NCBI GenBank assembly: GCA_965116155.1
Contig: OZ220488.1
Span: 1,116,001 to 1,180,000, forward strand
Direction: 5' to 3'
DNA length: 64,000 nucleotides
Origin: G965116155 sp965116155
GTDB lineage: Bacteria > Bdellovibrionota > Bdellovibrionia > Bdellovibrionales > UBA1609
Under the pieces are notes generated by a model that saw only the letters and a list, made by a program, of their open reading frames with translations, ran no database searches and had not been told where the DNA came from. A program made the translations under genes and the position numbers. Shown piece by piece: positions 17,249 to 24,187 of the stretch (the first letter of the stretch is position 1; the number at the start of each line of letters is the position of its first letter).

Positions 17249-17382
17249 GCGTAAGCATAAAAGCGCCAGCAAAAATGCTTCAGGCAGGACCACTTGTCCA
17301 TCTGATGGCCCGCGCCTAGCAGCGCTATCAGCTGGACTGCGTAGGGCTGAAGACATTTTTGCTGGCGCTTTTATGCTTACGC
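17249..17382. repeat. Hairpin repeat with 29-bp perfect terminal inverted repeats
   Basis: 134 bp whose two ends are exact 29-bp inverted copies, starting GCGTAAGCATAAAAGCGCCA. The inside holds GGACCACTTGTCC and a CTGATGGC / GCTATCAG stem. Best example of the variant family end in which GCGTAAGCATAAAAGCGC replaces TTAGAGCGC. Confidence 0.8.
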
Positions 17383-17516
17383 GTAGAGGTCGCAAAATTC
17401 TCTGTAAGACGCTTGGCGCCCTGATGGCTGCCCCTTCACAGGGGCTATCAGCGTGCCGCTGCTTAGCTTCAGAGAATTTTACTAGCACTCTGATGCTTAC
17501 GCGGCTAGTCCTTTAA
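17383..17516. repeat. Nested-hairpin repeat directly upstream of parA
   Basis: Arm CAAAATTCTCTGTAAGACGC faces TCAGAGAATTTTACTAGC, with inner CCCTGATGGC / GCTATCAGCG around CCCCTTCACAGGGG. It ends 10 bp before the parA start, so the parAB promoter lies in or before repeat DNA. Open frames on both strands here are palindrome artefacts. Confidence 0.75.
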
Positions 17517-17526
17517 TGGGGGTTAT

Positions 17527-18369
17527 ATGGCAAGGGTAATTTGTGTTTCTAACCAAAAAGGTGGGGTAGGTAAAACCACTACCACAATTAATCTCTCCAC
17601 CGCTATGGCCAGGCTGGGGCATAAGGTGCTGTTGCTAGACATGGACCCCCAGGGGAATGCTTCGTCTGGTTTAGGTATAAGTGCGGTAGATAGACAAAAA
17701 CACAATATCTATTACTTTCTTTTGGGGGAAAGAAAAGCCGAGCAAAGCATTATGAGCTCAAAAGAGCCAAATTTAGATATTCTCCCTGCAAATTCGGACC
17801 TAGCCGGTGCAGAGGTAGAACTGGTGGGTGAATGGGGGCGCGAATTTAAGTTAAAAAAAGTTTTAGACAGCGTAACTATTCGATATAATTATATTTTTAT
17901 AGACTGCCCTCCCTCACTGGGTTTGCTTACAGTTAATTCTCTTACGGCAGCGCAGAGCTTTTTGGTTCCTTTGCAGTGCGAGTATTACGCTCTAGAGGGC
18001 CTGAGTCAGCTTTTAAACACAGTGGGTTTGCTTAAAAAGAACCTTAACTCCAGCTTGGAGCTTGAGGGTATTTTGCTTACTATGTTTGACGTGCGCAATA
18101 ACCTGAGCCATCAGGTGGTGGGGGATATAAGGGCGCATTTTAAGGATAAGGTTTTTAAGGTGCTAATACCCCGTAATATTAAATTGAGTGAGGCTCCTTC
18201 GCACGGCAAAAGCGTGCACATGTACGATGCGCGCTCTGTGGGTTCCATGGCCTATATGGAGTTGGCCAATGAGTTGCTTGCTAAGCATAATGCAAGCTCT
18301 TCTGTATCGCCCGATGCCAATCAAAAGCCCCAAGCCTCAGGAGGAATAAGTGTCCAGCCGTCGCAATAA
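17527..18369 (+). CDS. parA: Chromosome-partitioning ATPase ParA (Soj)
   Basis: 280-residue ParA with the deviant Walker A KGGVGKTTTTINL near residue 10, switch motif LLDMDPQGNASSGLG and Walker B YIFIDCPPSLGLLT. It is an ATP-dependent nucleoid-binding ATPase that moves ParB-parS complexes apart. The C-terminal 20 residues (SVSPDANQKPQASGG) are a low-complexity tail. GGGGGT precedes the ATG. parB starts inside its last codons. Confidence 0.96.
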   Translation: MARVICVSNQKGGVGKTTTTINLSTAMARLGHKVLLLDMDPQGNASSGLGISAVDRQKHNIYYFLLGERKAEQSIMSSKEPNLDILPANSDLAGAEVELVGEWGREFKLKKVLDSVTIRYNYIFIDCPPSLGLLTVNSLTAAQSFLVPLQCEYYALEGLSQLLNTVGLLKKNLNSSLELEGILLTMFDVRNNLSHQVVGDIRAHFKDKVFKVLIPRNIKLSEAPSHGKSVHMYDARSVGSMAYMELANELLAKHNASSSVSPDANQKPQASGGISVQPSQ

Positions 18370-19372
18370 TGAGCGCATAAGAGCCAAAAAAACCAAAAAA
18401 GTCCTAGGTCGGGGTTTAGGTAGCTTATTGGGTGCCGAGGTTGTGCCGGCTTCAGAGCCCACAGCTAAAACAGCCTTGGGCTCTCCTCACCCTGCTGTGT
18501 CTGGTCCTGAGGCCGTGCGTGCTTCTGCCAAACCTTTGGACGTGGAGGGTGGGCCGAGTATTGCGCAGTCTATTTTGAGCGTGGGAATAGAAAAATTGCA
18601 AAAAAAATCCGACCAACCCCGCAAGCACTTTGACCCAGAAGGTTTGAAAGAGCTGAGCGCCTCCATAAAGCAGCATGGTATTTTGCAGCCTGTGGTAGTG
18701 CGTGCTGTTGCCGAGGGTAGATACGAAATTATTGCAGGAGAGCGCAGATGGCGCGCTGCGGCGCTGGCTGGCATGAAGCAAGTGCCCGTGATTGTAAAAG
18801 AGTGCGACAACAAAAGCAGCTTGCAGATGGCCTTGATAGAAAATGTACAACGTGTAGACCTTAATCCAGTCGAAGAGGCCTTGGCCTATCAGCATATTAT
18901 GAACGTGTGCCAAGTGGGGCAACAAGAGCTGGCAGATATGGTGGGCAAAGCGCGGGCTACAGTGGCCAATGCGTTGAGGCTTTTAAAATTAAGCTACGGC
19001 TTAAGGCAGGCTTTGGTGGATGGGCGTTTGAGCGTAGGGCACGCAAAATTGCTTTTGTCTGTACAGTCAGAGGATGTAAGGGAGCGCATAGGGCGGCAGG
19101 TGGTGCGCGAGAGCCTGTCGGTGCAAGAGTGCTCGCGCTTGGTCAAAAATGCTCTTAAGCCAGAGGCGCAAAAGGTTTTTGAGAGCACGGAACGTGGAGA
19201 GTACACCAGGATACAAGAGCGCCTGGCGCAGGAGATACAAAACAATGTCGGCACCAAGGTTAAGGTAAAGTACACAAAAGGCAAGTCGCAGGTTTTGTTT
19301 TATTTTTATTCTGACGAGCAGCTCAATGGGTTTGTCGAAAATGTGAGGAAATTTTGCAAGGAGCCACAATAG
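18350..19372 (+). CDS. parB: Chromosome-partitioning protein ParB (Spo0J)
   Basis: 340 residues starting at GTG after a strong GGAGGAATAA site inside parA. A basic N-terminus and A/P-rich linker (1-75) precede the CTPase/ParB core with QPRKHFDPEGLKELSASI and the GERRWRAAALAGM motif, then ALIENVQRVDLNPVEEA. The HTH region GQQELADMVGKARATVANAL reads parS, and a C-terminal dimer domain ends the protein. The two parS sites upstream are its targets. Confidence 0.96.
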   Translation: MSSRRNNERIRAKKTKKVLGRGLGSLLGAEVVPASEPTAKTALGSPHPAVSGPEAVRASAKPLDVEGGPSIAQSILSVGIEKLQKKSDQPRKHFDPEGLKELSASIKQHGILQPVVVRAVAEGRYEIIAGERRWRAAALAGMKQVPVIVKECDNKSSLQMALIENVQRVDLNPVEEALAYQHIMNVCQVGQQELADMVGKARATVANALRLLKLSYGLRQALVDGRLSVGHAKLLLSVQSEDVRERIGRQVVRESLSVQECSRLVKNALKPEAQKVFESTERGEYTRIQERLAQEIQNNVGTKVKVKYTKGKSQVLFYFYSDEQLNGFVENVRKFCKEPQ

Positions 19373-19710
19373 GTCTTCCGGGTTCACCGAGCGAGCATCA
19401 GGTCACAGGGGTATTAGATAAGGGGGTGCGTTTTAAGGGCTATCTTAGCTTTGAGGGCGTGCTGCGGGTGAGCGGCGAGGTGGAGGGTGAAATTCATTCA
19501 AAAGGCACCCTGATAATAGAGCCCGAGGCTAAGGTGCGTGCCAAGGTTTGTGTGCACACTCTGGTGGCAGCAGGCTATTTGGAGGGTGAGGTAACAGCCG
19601 CGCACAAGGTGCTCATGCATCCTCCGGCAGTGTTTAAAGGGCGTGTTTCTAGCCCGAGTCTGTTTGTTGACGAAGGGGTGGTGTTTGAGGGCGTGAGCAT
19701 AAAAGCCTAA
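19354..19710 (+). CDS. Bactofilin
   Basis: 118 residues consisting mostly of a bactofilin beta-helix (about 20-110): LDKGVRFKGYLSFEGVLRVS, GEVEGEIHSKGTLIIEP, AKVRAKVCVHTLVAAGYLEG, GVVFEGVSI. Bactofilins form nucleotide-free filaments. In Myxococcus xanthus a bactofilin is encoded beside parAB and positions the ParABS machinery at subpolar regions. The same function is likely here because this gene overlaps parB by 19 bp. The start used is TTG (with GAGG upstream); an ATA six codons in has an even better AAGGAG. Confidence 0.88.
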   Translation: MQGATIGLPGSPSEHQVTGVLDKGVRFKGYLSFEGVLRVSGEVEGEIHSKGTLIIEPEAKVRAKVCVHTLVAAGYLEGEVTAAHKVLMHPPAVFKGRVSSPSLFVDEGVVFEGVSIKA

Positions 19711-19714
19711 TGTG

Positions 19715-19893
19715 GCATGAGTACGCGACAGCCGGAAGCCGGAGAACATACTTCAGTCACGACTAGATAGCTATCTAGTTCCTCTTTTCACTTTGGGGCT
19801 GTCGTTTGTCCTCTTGGCATGCGCCCCCTACGGAGTCTGCCAAGGGACGTCACTTATAGCCCAAAGTGAAAAGATACACTTTCATGCTTACGC
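19715..19893. repeat. Hairpin repeat between bactofilin and groES, with a 51-bp module shared with 48591-48641
   Basis: The left part (19715-19765) is identical to the reverse complement of 48591-48641. The right part is a nested hairpin: TCTTTTCACTTTGGGGCT faces AGCCCAAAGTGAAAAGA and TTGGCA faces TGCCAA. It ends in ATGCTTACGC, a family end. Confidence 0.75.
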
Positions 19894-19895
19894 AC

Positions 19896-19925
19896 TTGAC
19901 AAAAAAACATAGCAAAACATATTCA
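19896..19925 (+). promoter_or_regulatory. Possible groESL promoter
   Basis: TTGACA at 19896 with TATTCA 18 bp downstream. The -35 is perfect, the -10 weak. No CIRCE palindrome (TTAGCACTC-N9-GAGTGCTAA) and no clear heat-shock sigma consensus are visible before groES. Confidence 0.4.
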
Positions 19926-20005
19926 GTATAGCTGTACTGGGGTGCGTTTTTTGTGCATCCTGGTTGGTTTTGGAACTTATTAAATACTTCATTGGAGGAG
20001 GTAAA

Positions 20006-20332
20006 ATGGCGAGCGGACAAACAACTAATATTGGGGTTCGTCCCTTACACGATAGGGTGCTGGTGCGCCGCGTGTTGGAGGATGAAAAAACGGCCGGAGG
20101 CATTATCATACCGGAAACAGCTAAGGAAAAACCTCAGCGCGGTGAGGTCGTGGCTGCAGGTAATGGGCGAGTAACGCCAGAAGGCAAGACTCTGCCCTTG
20201 GACCTTAAAGCGGGTGATGAGATTCTGTTTGGCAAATATTCTGGTACAGAACTTAAAATTAACGGCGAAGACCTGCTTATGATGCGTGAAGACGACGTCT
20301 TAGGCGTGGTTGCTGGCAAAGGGAGACAGTAA
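20006..20332 (+). CDS. groES: Co-chaperonin GroES
   Basis: 108 residues from the ATG at 20006, which has a GGAGGAGGT site. VRPLHDRVLVRRV opens the beta-barrel, and the mobile loop is EDEKTAGGIIIPETAKEKPQ. The C-terminal part carries GKYSGTELKINGEDLLMM. An upstream frame extension to 19964 has no support. It caps the GroEL cavity. groEL starts at the next base after its stop. Confidence 0.96.
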   Translation: MASGQTTNIGVRPLHDRVLVRRVLEDEKTAGGIIIPETAKEKPQRGEVVAAGNGRVTPEGKTLPLDLKAGDEILFGKYSGTELKINGEDLLMMREDDVLGVVAGKGRQ

Positions 20333-21997
20333 ATGAGTAAGGAACTAAGATTTTCTGAAGAGGCGCGTGGAGCGATTTTGCGCGGTGTTAACACCTTGGC
20401 CAATGCGGTTAAGGTGACTCTGGGGCCGAAGGGCCGCAACGTGGTGATAGAAAAGTCTTTTGGCAGCCCTCTTATCACCAAAGATGGCGTGACGGTTGCT
20501 AAAGAAATCGAGCTTGAGAATAAGTTCGAAAACATGGGCGCCCAAATGGTTAAAGAGGTGGCGTCTAAGACCAACGACGACTCAGGCGATGGTACCACCA
20601 CGGCTACATCTTTGGCCCAGGCGATTTTTCGTGAGGGTTCTAAAATTGTGTCAGCGGGCCACAACCCTACTGAAGTCAAAAAAGGCATAGACAAAGCAGT
20701 TAATCGTATTAAGGAGGAGCTGCGTAAATTTGCCAAGCCGGTCAAAGCGAGCTCTGAAGTGGCGCAGGTGGGTAGTATTTCGGCTAATAACGACCCTGAA
20801 ATTGGTAAAATGATCTCTCAGGCCATGGATAAAGTGGGTAAAGAGGGTGTTATTACAATTGAGGAGTCCAAAACGGCCCTTACTGAGTTAGATGTGGTAG
20901 AGGGCATGCAGTTTGATCGGGGCTATTTGTCGCCGTATTTTATTACGAACTCTGAGCGTATGGAGACGGTTTTAGAAAACGCCCGCGTTTTGATCCACGA
21001 CAAAAAAATCTCTTCCATGAAGGACATGGTGCCTTTGTTGGAGTCAGTGGCTAAGCAGAATCAGCCTTTGTTGATTATTGCAGAGGATGTCGAGGGCGAG
21101 GCTTTGGCGACTTTGGTGGTGAACAAATTGCGTGGCACTTTGCACGTGGCGGCAGTTAAAGCGCCAGGCTTTGGTGACAGACGCAAGGCCATTTTAGAAG
21201 ACATTGCTGTTTTGACGGGTGGTGAGCTTATTAGTGAAGAAGTAGGCCACAAGCTAGAACAAGCTACAGTAGACCAGTTGGGAACAGCCAAGCGGATTGT
21301 GATCGATAAAGACAACACCACGGTTGTAGATGGCGGTGGTGATAAGGCTCAAATTCAGGCGCGTGTGCAACAAATACGTGCACAGATCGAAGAGTCTACT
21401 AGCGATTACGATACCGAAAAGCTCAAAGAGCGTTTGGCTAAGCTAGCTGGTGGAGTGGCGGTGATCCATGTGGGTGCTCCTAGTGAGGTAGAGATGAAGG
21501 AGAAAAAAGCCCGCGTTGAGGACGCGCTTAACTCGACACGCGCTGCTGTAGAAGAAGGCATTGTTGTGGGAGGTGGTGCTGCCTTGTTAAGGGCTGCGCA
21601 AACCGTAAACGAATTAAAGCTGTCTGAAGAAGAAGCTTTTGGAGCTAAGATCGTCAAACGTGCTTGTGAGGAGCCTTTGCGTCAGATTGCCTTTAATGCG
21701 GGTTTGGACGGCGCTATTGTGATCGATACGGTTTTGCGTAATAAAGAGGCCAACTGGGGCTATAATGCTTTGGCAGAAAAATACGAGGATCTCGTGTCTG
21801 CTGGTGTTATTGACCCGTTGAAAGTGGTGCGCTGTGCTTTGGAAAACGCAGCCTCTGTAGCTTCGCTTATGCTGACTACTGAAACCATGATAGCCGACAA
21901 GCCTAAAGAGGAAAGCAAAAACGCCGGCCCTGGTGCGGGTGCTATGCCTCCTGGCGCCGGCATGGGCGGCATGGGTGGTATGGGAATGGGTATGTAG
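20333..21997 (+). CDS. groEL: Chaperonin GroEL
   Basis: 554-residue type I chaperonin. N-terminal KVTLGPKGRNVVIEKSFG and GDGTTTATSLAQAI bind ATP, the apical domain contains GYLSPYFITNSE and the equatorial C-terminal part contains VVGGGAALLRA. The glycine-methionine tail (PPGAGMGGMGGMGMGM) is typical. It folds proteins together with GroES. It is followed by a hairpin repeat 8 bp after the stop. Confidence 0.98.
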   Translation: MSKELRFSEEARGAILRGVNTLANAVKVTLGPKGRNVVIEKSFGSPLITKDGVTVAKEIELENKFENMGAQMVKEVASKTNDDSGDGTTTATSLAQAIFREGSKIVSAGHNPTEVKKGIDKAVNRIKEELRKFAKPVKASSEVAQVGSISANNDPEIGKMISQAMDKVGKEGVITIEESKTALTELDVVEGMQFDRGYLSPYFITNSERMETVLENARVLIHDKKISSMKDMVPLLESVAKQNQPLLIIAEDVEGEALATLVVNKLRGTLHVAAVKAPGFGDRRKAILEDIAVLTGGELISEEVGHKLEQATVDQLGTAKRIVIDKDNTTVVDGGGDKAQIQARVQQIRAQIEESTSDYDTEKLKERLAKLAGGVAVIHVGAPSEVEMKEKKARVEDALNSTRAAVEEGIVVGGGAALLRAAQTVNELKLSEEEAFGAKIVKRACEEPLRQIAFNAGLDGAIVIDTVLRNKEANWGYNALAEKYEDLVSAGVIDPLKVVRCALENAASVASLMLTTETMIADKPKEESKNAGPGAGAMPPGAGMGGMGGMGMGM

Positions 21998-22005
21998 TGC
22001 ACACA

Positions 22006-22086
22006 TTAGAGCGCTAGCCCAATATTCTGGGGAAGCGGCGGCACCCTGATAGCCCCTGTGAAGGGGCGGCCAGGATGCCGCCGCAC
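22006..22086. repeat. Partial nested-hairpin repeat after groEL
   Basis: TTAGAGCGCTAGC, arm CCAATATTCTGGGG and an inner GCGGCACCCTGATAG stem with a CCCCTGTGAAGGGG tip, ending in GCCGCCGC. The right outer arm is missing. The first arm reappears complete in the copy at 54527. Confidence 0.75.
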
Positions 22087-22149
22087 GTTTTTGTGTGTTG
22101 AACAAACACGTTGACTCAAACAAGAGACTAATCAGAGGATTTAAAGGAA

Positions 22150-22275
22150 ATGGCATCTCCTACTCGCATTACAAAGCGCCGCCGAAAGATGAAGCGGCAC
22201 AATATCGGCAAAGTTCGCAAAAGAATGCTCCGCCAGCAGGGCTCCACCAAGAGCATGGAAGAGCTGTTTGCTTAA
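22150..22275 (+). CDS. Small basic protein of unknown function
   Basis: 41 codons: MASPTRITKRRRKMKRHN, then IGKVRKRMLRQQGSTKSM and EELFA. An AAAGGA lies immediately upstream. About a third of the residues are Arg or Lys and the C-terminus is acidic. I recall similar tiny KRxRK..GSTKS..LF proteins in deltaproteobacterial genomes but no function; ribosome or RNA association is a guess from composition. It lies between two repeats after groEL, and a repeat starts at the base after its stop. Confidence 0.6.
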   Translation: MASPTRITKRRRKMKRHNIGKVRKRMLRQQGSTKSMEELFA

Positions 22276-22374
22276 TTAGAGCGCTAGCAAAACAAACTTG
22301 GCCACAAGTGCAGTCATAAGGGCAAATGCCTTTTGGCTGCCCTTGTGGCCAAGTTTGTTTTGCTAGCGCTCTAA
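22276..22374. repeat. Near-perfect 99-bp palindromic repeat
   Basis: Both ends are TTAGAGCGCTAGC with 33-bp exact inverted arms continuing AAAACAAACTTGGCCACAAG. The loop side contains AAGTGCAGTC and GGGCAAATGCC. This is the symmetric form of the family, and probably a transcription terminator for the upstream gene. Confidence 0.85.
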
Positions 22375-22383
22375 TTTGGGTTT

Positions 22384-22574
22384 ACTCAATGTACGGGGCT
22401 TTGACGGGAGTGTCGCGGCTTTGGACCTAGGACATCCAAAGCCGCAGGGCCATAGACTCCTTATAGGCCGGAAAATAAAACTGGGTAATGCGCCACCCCC
22501 GTTGTAGACGCCTCTTTCAGAGGCTACTCAGGGGTTGGCTCTTATTGCCCAGTTTTATTTTTCTAGCACTCTAA
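22384..22574. repeat. Full-length nested-hairpin repeat, reverse orientation
   Basis: Starts with the second module (CTCAATGTACGGGGCTTTGA, stem GCGGCTTTGG / CCAAAGCCGC), then CCTTATAGGCCG, then outer arms AAATAAAACTGGG / CCCAGTTTTATTT with a CCTCTTTCAGAGG tip, and ends CTAGCACTCTAA. Confidence 0.85.
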
Positions 22575-22590
22575 CTTGCTCTAACCTATG

Positions 22591-22780
22591 TTTGCTCAAT
22601 GTACGGGGCTTTGACGGAAGTGTGATCGCTGCGGGCCTATGGCCCTTCGCTACAGGCTCATAGATGCCTTATAGGCCGCAAAATTCTCTGTAGGACGCTT
22701 GGCGCCATCGCAGCCGTACCCTTTCAGGGTGCTGCTCTTGCGCCGCCGCTCTACCTCAGAGAATTTCGCTAGCGCTCTAA
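22591..22780. repeat. Full-length nested-hairpin repeat, reverse orientation, flanked by 14-bp direct repeats
   Basis: Same order as the preceding copy but with different arms: AAAATTCTCTGTAGG / CTCAGAGAATTT and a tip ACCCTTTCAGGGT. It lies between direct copies of GCTCTAACCTATGT at 22578 and 22774, the second of which overlaps the family end. Confidence 0.85.
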
Positions 22781-22877
22781 CCTATGTCTAGATACAAAAC
22801 AATGCGATGCACAAAAAAACTCCTACGCACTAAACTTGGTAAGTCATCACAAATTTAGCGCTATTGGGAGGTAAGAG

Positions 22878-24173
22878 GTGAAAGGTCTAAGCAGAGTAGT
22901 ATTCAAAAAATCACGACAAATCATAACTATTGTGGCTCTAGTGTTAGTGGGGGGCTTTTGGGCGTTGGCAGAAGCTAAAAAAGCGCCAGCCTCTGTCGGG
23001 GCTGCGTGCACCACCTGTACAGGCGCGGACTACATTTGCCACAGCAAAATCCTAAACCAAACCTGCAGTCTCGATGCTGAAGCGCCCGAAACAAGCTGTT
23101 GGAACGCGATGCGCTTTGAGGCCAGCAGTGTTTCGAGCTCAGCGCACTATATGAGCCTAAGAGACTGTTTTCCGCAAGTGCAGCATGTGGAACATAAAAA
23201 AGGCTTTTTAAAAAAGGTCAAAGGCCTCGGCAGCAGTTTGGGGCGCAAGGCCGTTTTTTGGAAAAACTTTTCTAACAAGCCCGATACAGGCATCAAGCCG
23301 TCTCAAACCATCCAAACCCAAAACCACTGGGAGCACAAATATGCTGCAGGGCAGAATAAGCCGCTCAAGTTTCAAGGGGTTAATGTGTTTTTTGCGACTC
23401 ACCCCAGTATTGAGCAGCACAAGCACACGCGCTATCGGGCCATGTGGGGCGATGTCTTTAAAAAACACGTCTTCGACTCTGACACAAGGTTTCCTGATAT
23501 CGAGTTTAAGCTGAACCATGCGGATTTTAAAAACCACAAAATGTCTCAAAACATTGGCATTAACTGGGCTAATCTTAATACCGGTCGCAAGGCTCGGCAT
23601 GAGTCAACGGCCTTGGGAGACATTGTAAAGTGGGCAAACAAGCAAAAAATCCAGCCCGCGCCGGCGCTTGTGGTGGCAGTGCTGCCCCAGCAGTTTAAAA
23701 GCTGCTTTAACTGGCAGGCTGAGAACAAGCAGCAACTGGCTCAGTGGAGTAACCTTTGTCAAGCGAGTTCGCACATGCAGCTGTTTGCCACATTGAAATC
23801 CCGCTTAGACGCCTGGCCTAAGCAGGTAGGTTTGATTGTAGAAAACCCCGCTGCCAAGCCTACCGACGCCTATTATAAAGCCGCTTTTGAAAAGGCTGTG
23901 GAGGATTTTAAAGTCCACCTAGGCGACTGGCGCCGTTTGGGAGCAGGGCCTGTTGGCACGGTTTTTAAAATCCAGCACGGTAATAAAAAAATAATAAAAA
24001 ACAGCCTCATAGTACAAATGCACTATGCGGGCCAAAGCTACCAATTTAAACCGCGAGAGTATAAAATTGAGGGACAAAAATTGCACTTTAAGAACCTGCC
24101 GACTTGGTTTAATGCCAATGCGGAGTTAAATGTACAGTACGAGACCCGGCAAAAGGGTAATAAGGACTCTTAA
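22878..24173 (+). CDS. Exported protein of unknown function, partner of amidoligase gene
   Basis: 431 residues starting at GTG after GGGAGG. The N-terminus is basic, then hydrophobic (IITIVALVLVGGFWALAEA), a likely signal peptide. It is followed by a cysteine-rich stretch (GAACTTCTGADYICHSK, then QTCSL and TSCW) that could form disulphides. The remaining 330 residues, rich in lysine and histidine (HKHTRYRAMWGDVFKKHVFD), match no family I recognise. The stop lies 14 bp before the amidoligase gene, which in turn overlaps asnS, so the three form one transcript. Exported partner or substrate of the amidoligase is inference from position only. Confidence 0.6.
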   Translation: MKGLSRVVFKKSRQIITIVALVLVGGFWALAEAKKAPASVGAACTTCTGADYICHSKILNQTCSLDAEAPETSCWNAMRFEASSVSSSAHYMSLRDCFPQVQHVEHKKGFLKKVKGLGSSLGRKAVFWKNFSNKPDTGIKPSQTIQTQNHWEHKYAAGQNKPLKFQGVNVFFATHPSIEQHKHTRYRAMWGDVFKKHVFDSDTRFPDIEFKLNHADFKNHKMSQNIGINWANLNTGRKARHESTALGDIVKWANKQKIQPAPALVVAVLPQQFKSCFNWQAENKQQLAQWSNLCQASSHMQLFATLKSRLDAWPKQVGLIVENPAAKPTDAYYKAAFEKAVEDFKVHLGDWRRLGAGPVGTVFKIQHGNKKIIKNSLIVQMHYAGQSYQFKPREYKIEGQKLHFKNLPTWFNANAELNVQYETRQKGNKDS

Positions 24174-24187
24174 AAAAGCAATAAAAT

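Noticed and set aside
17127..17516. Open frames of 60-130 codons on both strands upstream of parA
   Set aside because: They lie in palindromic repeats, so both strands are open with similar arginine/serine-rich translations; no ribosome site and no family.
19860..20005. CIRCE element before groES
   Set aside because: TTAGCACTC / GAGTGCTAA was looked for; nearby AGCACTC-like strings elsewhere belong to repeat ends, and none lies in the groES leader.
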